Positions 26,552 through 34,616 of a DNA stretch of 34,616 bases are shown here, piece by piece. The stretch is from an uncultured Granulosicoccaceae bacterium (GTDB lineage: Bacteria > Pseudomonadota > Gammaproteobacteria > Granulosicoccales > Granulosicoccaceae): assembly GCA_938038175.1 (NCBI GenBank), contig CALHRQ010000025.1, forward strand, positions 1 through 34,616, in the 5' to 3' direction. How positions within the stretch are numbered: position 1 is the stretch's first letter; the number at the start of each line of letters is the position of its first letter. The notes under the pieces were generated by a model. The model was not told where the DNA came from. It saw only the letters and a program-made list of their open reading frames with translations, and ran no database searches. A program made the translations under genes and the position numbers.

Positions 26552-27268
26552 TTGGAGCTTAATGCTTATCTCTTTTTGTTACTCGGTTTTTCTGCCTCGA
26601 TCATATCGGCTGTTTTCGGTTTTGGTACAGCGCTAATTGTTCTCATACTCGGTGCACACATACTTCCTGTAAAAGAGACAATAGCGCTCGCTACAGTGCT
26701 TTTTGCCACGTCCACCCTGTTAAAAACCATACTGCTCTTCAGACATATAGATTGGAAGGTCGCTGGGCTAATGGCAATGGGTAGTTTGCCGTTCGCCTAT
26801 CTTGGTGCATTGTTATTGGTCAATGTGCCAGTCGAAATGCTAAAACGCATGCTTGCGGTAATGGTTTTGATCTACCTTTTCTTATCGGTTGTAAATCGCT
26901 TTCCAAAAATTAAAGTTGGAATAGTGGGCCTCATTGCAGGGTCCGCTGCCTATGGCTTTGTGTCTGGTTTACTCGGTAGTGGAAATTTGATTAAGGTGGT
27001 CGTTTTTCGAGAAATGAAAATGACGAAGGAAGTATTCGTAAGCACCATGGCGGCAACATCTGTTTTTTCAAATGTTGCGAAGTTAACTGCTTACACTAAA
27101 TCAGGTTTATTAAACGAAAGTAAGTTGTGGTTTATTTTGTCACTTGTCGTTGCCTCGATTGGGGCCGTTTTGATCGGCCAACGAATACTGAGGAATATCA
27201 GCGTTTGCTTTTTTGAAATTGGCATGAGAATAGTTCTCGCAGCGAGCGCGATTGCGTTATTGATATAA
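26552..27268 (+). CDS. TSUP (TauE/SafE) family membrane transporter
   Basis: 238 aa, polytopic; LGFSASIISAVFGFGTALIVLILGAHILPVKETIALATVLFATSTLLKT; second half GLIAGSAAYGFVSGLLGSGNLIKVVVFREMKMTKEVFVSTMAATSVFSNVAKL. TTG start. Confidence 0.8.
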   Translation: MELNAYLFLLLGFSASIISAVFGFGTALIVLILGAHILPVKETIALATVLFATSTLLKTILLFRHIDWKVAGLMAMGSLPFAYLGALLLVNVPVEMLKRMLAVMVLIYLFLSVVNRFPKIKVGIVGLIAGSAAYGFVSGLLGSGNLIKVVVFREMKMTKEVFVSTMAATSVFSNVAKLTAYTKSGLLNESKLWFILSLVVASIGAVLIGQRILRNISVCFFEIGMRIVLAASAIALLI

Positions 27269-27378
27269 TATGACTTTGGTAAACGCTGACAATGTTAAAC
27301 AGCGAAGCCCATAGAATAGATAAGTTAATGTACCCAGACTAAAGTAACTAACACAAAAAAACGAATTCGATTGAGCTG

Positions 27379-28509
27379 ATGCTTAGAATTCAATTATTCG
27401 TTACTAAAAAAAGCAGCCCACGTATGACGCTTCACTCATGTATTAAACGCGCAGAAAAATTCGCATCAGACAATGGAATTGAAAATCCCATATTGCTCGG
27501 TCCAATGGCTGGGGCATGTCCGGTGTCATTGTCTATTGCTGTGGCAAAAGGTGGCGGCATGGGGGCGTGTGGCGCCTTGCTCATGCATCCTGAAAAAATT
27601 AAAAAATGGGCACAGGAGTTTCGCTCTATAACGGATGCGCCATTTCAAATGAACTTATGGATACCCGATGCTGAAGCACCGCTTAGTCCGGAACATGAAA
27701 AACAATTGCGCACTTATCTTAATAATTGGGGGCCAGAGGTCAGTGCAGATGCGACAAGCGATACCCTACCAAATTTTCAAGAGCAATGTGCTGCGCTCCT
27801 GGATATTGCACCCCCAGCTATTTCTTCCATCATGGGTTTGTTTGATGAAAGCTTTGTAGCGCAAATAAAAGAACGTGGCATTAAGTGGTTTGCAAATGTA
27901 AGCACGCTCGAAGAGGCTGTGATGGCTGAAGCTGCCGGTGCTGATGTGGTTGTTGCAAAAGGCTATGAAGGTGGAGGGCACTCAGGTGCTTTTAACCCTG
28001 ATAACGCAACTCGCTGCGGCGTTGGCTTGCTGTCCCTGATTCCCGCCATTGCAGACTCGGTTAAATTACCGATAGTTGCAGCTGGCGGGATTGCAGATGG
28101 TCGAACAATGGCATCTACGCTGTTACTGGGTGCATCCGCTGTTCAAATAGGTACGGGTTTTTTACGTGCACCAGAATCGACTATTGCACCAGCCTGGTCT
28201 GATGCGATTGGTGTGGCAAGGCCCGAAGATACAATGATAACCAAAGCCTATTCCGGACGAGCAGGGCGCAGTATTGCAACAAAATATGCCCTGGCAATGG
28301 CGCAGGATGACACGCCAGAACCTGCCCCGTATCCCACGCAGCGTGCGCTAACACACGCTATGCGAACAGCAGCGGTAAAGGAAAATCGTTTAGAGGCTAT
28401 GCAGGCTTGGGCAGGTCAAAGTGCTGGGATGGCGCAGGTTAAATCAGCGACAAAAATAACCCGGAATATATGGGCATCTGCGAAAGCATTGTGTGACAAA
28501 TTAAATTAA
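27379..28509 (+). CDS. Nitronate monooxygenase (2-nitropropane dioxygenase family)
   Basis: ILLGPMAGACPVSLSIAVAKGGGMGACGALLMHPEKI; EAAGADVVVAKGYEGGGHSG; LPIVAAGGIADGRTMASTLLLGASAVQIGTGFL. Start may be internal ATG at 27424 (MTLHSCIKRAEKF). Confidence 0.88.
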   Translation: MLRIQLFVTKKSSPRMTLHSCIKRAEKFASDNGIENPILLGPMAGACPVSLSIAVAKGGGMGACGALLMHPEKIKKWAQEFRSITDAPFQMNLWIPDAEAPLSPEHEKQLRTYLNNWGPEVSADATSDTLPNFQEQCAALLDIAPPAISSIMGLFDESFVAQIKERGIKWFANVSTLEEAVMAEAAGADVVVAKGYEGGGHSGAFNPDNATRCGVGLLSLIPAIADSVKLPIVAAGGIADGRTMASTLLLGASAVQIGTGFLRAPESTIAPAWSDAIGVARPEDTMITKAYSGRAGRSIATKYALAMAQDDTPEPAPYPTQRALTHAMRTAAVKENRLEAMQAWAGQSAGMAQVKSATKITRNIWASAKALCDKLN

Positions 28510-28515
28510 AGCTCT

Positions 28516-30156
28516 TTAGTTTATTCCACTATCCCATACGCGTTGTATTGCTGAGTAAAACCTGCGTCCGATCTCTCGGGTTGCTTCTGGCCCAAAGTGT
28601 ATGCATCCGGTTGAGCCGCAAGGGAAGGCTGGAGGTACCAGATCGTCGTTGTTCACCCAATCGGCATAGGGCACAAGCCCCGATATACCTCTGTGCACAC
28701 TATCAACTTGTTGCTTGGCAGAATCCCAAAGAGAAAAATCACCACGATCATCCTCTCCTCTGGATTGAGTCGATGCAATAAAAGGTATTGCAGCCTGTGA
28801 TCCGCGCGCAGCTTCGCCTCTTTGATCAACCCGTGCTTCTCTGCGAATACGCTCTACCATCAGTTTTAGGTTTTCCGAATACACTTCAGCGCAATCTCGG
28901 TTATTGGCATCCGTTTCGCCCTGCTGCCACAAGATACCGCGGAAGATACCGTTGGTATCTTTAAGCGTGATATTGAGTCGTGTAATTGCCCTATCCAGCA
29001 GGCCAACACCTCCGAGCGCTTCGTTGGAGGTTTGTACGGCATTCCAGGCAAAATCTGAACTGAGAACTTCTGGCCTGCAAAATCCTGAAGACTCCCATGC
29101 AGCAGGTACCAGATAGATGTCGGTTGTTGTGGCAGTCAATGCTGCTTTTGCAAACGACAAGCCTGGTCCTACAGTCGATCCGCTTTTTGTTCCAGTTTCG
29201 GGTCTTAAGCGTTCATGAAGTGGATCCCGAGCTCTGATATACCGAGATTCGCTGGCGACAGCTCTTGAATCGATAAAATCTTCAGGGCTATTAAAGAGGT
29301 TGGGGTTATTGTCGGTTACATTTAGTTGTCGTATACGCGAATTTGTATCGTCGCTTTCACCTGGCGCCGAGCGTAATGAATTGCTTCCGGTTCTGCCAAC
29401 CATATTGCTTTGACCGATAAGCAAATATACGTCAGGAACATTGATCGGTTTTACATCGAGTATAAGCTCAGTAATCCTGACTTCATCACCGCTCTGTGCA
29501 ATAACATTGAACCTGCGCTCATGTTGTATTTGTGGTTGAGCGTTTACTTGTAAGTGAAATGTTACGCTCGTACGCTCATCATCCCTGTCCAGCGTGCTGT
29601 CCTCAAGTGACACTAAAATATCTTGCTGGTCTGTGAGGTTGACAGGTCGAACTTTAACTTCAATATCCTGCTCCCCTTCCGGATCAACTGTGATATCGAA
29701 TGTTGTTCCTTCGGAAGAACCTTCATTTAAAGCACGTCGATTGTTATCTACACCAAGGCTGAAGGTAAATACCGGTTGGGCTTGCGGCTCACTCTCTTGC
29801 ATATCCTCTGGAGTAACTGAGGTGGTATCGGTGTTTGCATCAGCATTAGTATTGGCATTAGCAGCAGTATTCGTACTACTGCTTGAATCAATGTTATCGC
29901 CGGTTGAAGCCGGGGTTGGGTTTTCAGACGGAATCTCGCTTGCCTGTTCAACACCACCTGGCAATATACCTGTTGCATTACCCGTCACAATTTGCGCTAT
30001 GGCATTAGAGCCTGCTTCGGTACCTGAACTGACAATGGGGCTGTTGATAGAACTGTCTTCAGAATTCGAAATAGCAACGCCACTGTTACAGGCTGAGATT
30101 GTGAATCCTATGAAAACAACGACACAGCAGGATAGTAGAGTATTGGCTTTTATCAT
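28516..30156 (-). CDS. Lipoprotein with low-complexity linker and SGNH/SASA-type carbohydrate esterase domain
   Basis: Lipobox-like FIGFTISAC; linker SSSSTNTAANANTNADANTDTTSVT; DVYLLIGQSNMVGRTG (GQSN block), GILWQQGETDANNRDC, C-terminal CIHFGPEATREIGRRF. Confidence 0.78.
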   Translation of the reverse strand: MIKANTLLSCCVVVFIGFTISACNSGVAISNSEDSSINSPIVSSGTEAGSNAIAQIVTGNATGILPGGVEQASEIPSENPTPASTGDNIDSSSSTNTAANANTNADANTDTTSVTPEDMQESEPQAQPVFTFSLGVDNNRRALNEGSSEGTTFDITVDPEGEQDIEVKVRPVNLTDQQDILVSLEDSTLDRDDERTSVTFHLQVNAQPQIQHERRFNVIAQSGDEVRITELILDVKPINVPDVYLLIGQSNMVGRTGSNSLRSAPGESDDTNSRIRQLNVTDNNPNLFNSPEDFIDSRAVASESRYIRARDPLHERLRPETGTKSGSTVGPGLSFAKAALTATTTDIYLVPAAWESSGFCRPEVLSSDFAWNAVQTSNEALGGVGLLDRAITRLNITLKDTNGIFRGILWQQGETDANNRDCAEVYSENLKLMVERIRREARVDQRGEAARGSQAAIPFIASTQSRGEDDRGDFSLWDSAKQQVDSVHRGISGLVPYADWVNNDDLVPPAFPCGSTGCIHFGPEATREIGRRFYSAIQRVWDSGIN

Positions 30157-30423
30157 GAATATACTTGAACGAGTCGAGCGTCCGCTTGTGCGTGTCAGTG
30201 TTGCTGAAAAATGTTTAGTTCCATTTAAAGTGCGTATCTGGCTTTACTGCAATCCAGTGGCTTTAGAACTACAGCGCAAAATCAGGGGAGCGATGACTAT
30301 AGCGCACAATGTGCTCACCTATCGTGACGTAAAACCCAAACTGCATGCAGGTTGGCAGCGCAGTGCTGATTTACTCCGGTAAGATCCTTATCTTGCGACA
30401 GAAGTTCACATATTGAGATGGAA

Positions 30424-31107
30424 TTAGCGCGTATCGGTGACGTTGAGCTGGGTTTTTTTCGATTCGATGTGCGCTTGCCCAAACTCATCAACCAGCCGAA
30501 CCATTAAAAAATGTGTGCCTTTTTTTGGTGCTCTGATTGACATAAGTGTGCGTGTGCCTTCCTGAACCAATTGCCCGTTAAACCACAGCTGAGCGGTAAG
30601 ACCCGATTTGCTCAGATTGGTTGGATAGGATTGCAGTTCCACCCAGACCAGACCTGCAGGGTTAACTAAGGTGGCATTGTGCTCGGGCGTTATGATCTCG
30701 ACTCGCGACACCAAAGGACGTGGTCCTTTTGCTGCTGCGTTTTTCTTTTGCTTTGGTGGATCGAGCGGTATTGGCGCTTGACGTACAAGATTCCCAGCAT
30801 CGAGAATGTCATCATTTTTGCCGGGTCGGTTCGCAGAGGCCGGGGAACCAGAGTGTGCTGATTCTTCATCGAACTTTTTTGCTCGCTTTTCAGCATCGTC
30901 GATAGCAGCGGAATTAACGGGTTCTCCACCATCAACCTGTTGATCGCTGAAAAAGACATTACCGTCTTTATCGACGTGCTTGTAAATAGCGGCTGGCCGG
31001 CTTTCAATAGGCCAAAGCATCAGTAATGTGCACAGCGTTACCAGGCGAACAAGACAGGCGTGGTTAGCAATACGCTGCAACATTATTGTTGATCGTAACG
31101 GGTGCAT
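30424..31107 (-). CDS. Exported DUF4124-like protein
   Basis: Signal peptide then AAIYKHVDKDGNVFFSDQQVDGGEPVN (DUF4124 pattern Y+..D..G.v.fsD.P); C-terminal Ig-like VEIITPEHNATLVNPAGLVWVELQSYP. Such genes are commonly found near glnA/ntrBC in gammaproteobacteria. Confidence 0.75.
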   Translation of the reverse strand: MHPLRSTIMLQRIANHACLVRLVTLCTLLMLWPIESRPAAIYKHVDKDGNVFFSDQQVDGGEPVNSAAIDDAEKRAKKFDEESAHSGSPASANRPGKNDDILDAGNLVRQAPIPLDPPKQKKNAAAKGPRPLVSRVEIITPEHNATLVNPAGLVWVELQSYPTNLSKSGLTAQLWFNGQLVQEGTRTLMSIRAPKKGTHFLMVRLVDEFGQAHIESKKTQLNVTDTR

Positions 31108-31161
31108 ACTGGGAGTGGATGCAGGAATTGCTCCAGAAGCCTGCTACTCAGAGCATCTTAA

Positions 31162-32999
<1,838 letters not shown>

Positions 33000-33051
33000 T
33001 TAAAAGCGAAATTTAGGGGGATGGCTTTAAACGTGTTCTGGTTTTAGAGCC

Positions 33052-33085
33052 AAAAAAAAGCCCCGCTAATAAGCGAGGCTTTCTT
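33052..33085 (-). terminator. Rho-independent terminator downstream of glnA
   Basis: Reverse-strand AAGCCTCGCT-TATT-AGCGGGGCTTTTTTTT: 10-11 bp stem with one G-U wobble, 4-nt loop, run of 8 T. Lies between the convergent HD gene and glnA. Confidence 0.85.
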
Positions 33086-33139
33086 CCAGCCAAAGATGGC
33101 TAACAACTTTTTGACTAGTGATTACACCATAAGCAGTAC

Positions 33140-34549
33140 TTACAACGAATAGTACATATCAAACTCAACCGGATGCGTAGACATACGCAAACGAGTGACT
33201 TCTTCCATTTTAAGTTCGATATAAGCATTGATGCAATCATCAGTGAATACACCGCCTGCTGTTAAGAAGCTGCGATCTGCATCAAGACCAGCCAGTGCCT
33301 GATCTAATGAGTGAGCAACTTTCGGAATGGTTGCTTCTTCTTCAGGAGGCAGGTCGTACAGATCTTTATCCATAGCGTCTCCTGGGTGAATCTTGTTCTG
33401 AATACCGTCAAGGCCTGCCATCATCAGAGCAGCGAAGGTGAAGTATGGGTTGCCTGTTGGGTCAGGGAAACGTACTTCGATACGGCGGGCTTTCTGGCTT
33501 GAAACCCAAGGTATACGAACCGAAGCGGAACGGTTGCGAGCTGAGTAAGCCAGCATAACGGGTGCTTCAAAACCCGGGACCAAACGCTTGTAGCTATTAG
33601 TTGATGCATTAGAGAAAGCATTGATTGCGTGGGCGTGTTTGATAACACCACCAATGTAGTACAGCGCTGTTTCAGAAAGGCCACCATAAAGATCGCCAGC
33701 AAACATGTTGTCGCCACCTTTAAACAAAGATTGGTGCACGTGCATGCCACTTCCATTATCGCCAACGATTGGCTTGGGCATAAACGTCGCTGTGCGGCCA
33801 TATTGGTGTGCAACGTTGTGCACAACATACTTAAGCGTTTGTACGCCATCAGCACGTTTAACCAGTGTGTCGAACTTAGTACCGATTTCACATTGGCCAG
33901 CTGTACCAACTTCGTGGTGATGGACCTCTGGCTCAACACCCATTTGTTCAAGAACCAGACACATGGTAGCTCGAAGATCGCTCAGTGAATCAACTGGAGG
34001 TACTGGAAAGTATCCACCTTTAACGCCGGGGCGATGACCAGTGTTGCCACCTTCCATTTTTTTGCCAGTGTTCCAGGCCGCCTCTTCAGAATCAATCTGG
34101 TATCCCATGCCTTTCATTTCGGTGTTCCAGCGAACATCGTCAAAGACAAAAAATTCAGGTTCAGGGCCAAAAAAGGCGATGTCGGCAATGCCGGTTTGCT
34201 GCAAATAAGCCTCAGCACGCATGGCAATAGTGCGGGGGTCGCGCTCGTAGCCTTCCATTGTGTCAGGCTCAACGATGTTGCAGCGTATGTTCAGTGTGTT
34301 TTCTTCCGCGAAAGGGTCCATCACGGCTGTATCAGTAACAGGCATCATGATCATGTCTGACGCATTAATGCCTTTCCAACCGTTGATGGAAGAGCCGTCG
34401 AACATATTGCCGTTTTCGAAAGTGTCTTCGTCAACCTGGCTGGCAGGCAGGGAGAAATGCATTTCTTTGCCGCGTGGATCTGTGAAACGGAAATCGACGA
34501 ATTTCACGTCGTTGTCTTTCATGGTTTTTAAAACGTCACTGGCGGACAT
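33140..34549 (-). CDS. glnA: Glutamine synthetase type I
   Basis: [61 protein letters not shown]-like [45 protein letters not shown], adenylylation site [10 protein letters not shown]. Confidence 0.98.
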   Translation of the reverse strand: MSASDVLKTMKDNDVKFVDFRFTDPRGKEMHFSLPASQVDEDTFENGNMFDGSSINGWKGINASDMIMMPVTDTAVMDPFAEENTLNIRCNIVEPDTMEGYERDPRTIAMRAEAYLQQTGIADIAFFGPEPEFFVFDDVRWNTEMKGMGYQIDSEEAAWNTGKKMEGGNTGHRPGVKGGYFPVPPVDSLSDLRATMCLVLEQMGVEPEVHHHEVGTAGQCEIGTKFDTLVKRADGVQTLKYVVHNVAHQYGRTATFMPKPIVGDNGSGMHVHQSLFKGGDNMFAGDLYGGLSETALYYIGGVIKHAHAINAFSNASTNSYKRLVPGFEAPVMLAYSARNRSASVRIPWVSSQKARRIEVRFPDPTGNPYFTFAALMMAGLDGIQNKIHPGDAMDKDLYDLPPEEEATIPKVAHSLDQALAGLDADRSFLTAGGVFTDDCINAYIELKMEEVTRLRMSTHPVEFDMYYSL

Positions 34550-34616
34550 AGTTTTTTCCTCATTTATAGTGTTTGGTCTTAGATGGCATCGTTAGCTTGG
34601 GCCATTCTTATGCAGG

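Noticed and set aside
30300-30325. GCACAATGTGC upstream of the SGNH lipoprotein as an NtrC site
   Set aside because: Spacing between GCAC and GTGC is 3 nt, not the 7 nt of NtrC dyads.
29594-30382. 262-aa plus-strand ORF antisense to the SGNH lipoprotein
   Set aside because: Shadow ORF: its frame is antisense to a gene with lipobox and esterase motifs, and its peptide is low-complexity Ser/Leu/Val without recognisable domains.
33424-33951. 175-aa minus-strand ORF within glnA
   Set aside because: Alternative frame of a highly conserved glutamine synthetase gene.
34550-34616. Sigma-54 promoter upstream of glnA
   Set aside because: Only 67 bp are available; TGGCCC...ATGCC does not give the GG-N10-GC spacing, so nothing can be supported.

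Overview
This 34.6 kb window looks like chromosomal gammaproteobacterial DNA (taxon inferred only from gene content) and is densely coding on both strands. Left part: a truncated MscS-like channel, an orphan EndoU-type nuclease with an N-terminal membrane segment, two envelope/secreted proteins (one a CBM9-like lipoprotein), pldA, and an MFS/GPH transporter. Middle: a SWIM-SNF2 helicase, an alpha/beta hydrolase, a Pat-type acyl-CoA synthetase/GNAT divergent from an HDAC-family deacetylase, a DHH phosphoesterase, pyrD, an SPFH/slipin plus NfeD pair, holA, asnS and an orphan prepilin. Right part: ntrBC and glnA, separated by about 8 kb carrying EamA and TSUP transporters, a nitronate monooxygenase, an SGNH/SASA esterase lipoprotein, a DUF4124-like protein, and a TauD/GBBH-like dioxygenase coupled to a PhnZ-type HD oxygenase (probable TmpA/TmpB-like organophosphonate catabolism). 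Most interesting: the dioxygenase/HD-oxygenase pair beside glnA, the orphan EndoU nuclease behind phased repeats, the divergent acetylase/deacetylase pair, two NtrC-like dyads 31 bp apart upstream of ntrB, and an SPFH protein with an HflK-like N-terminus. No rRNA, tRNA, CRISPR array, transposase or phage gene was recognised. All family calls come from reading motifs; no database search was run.
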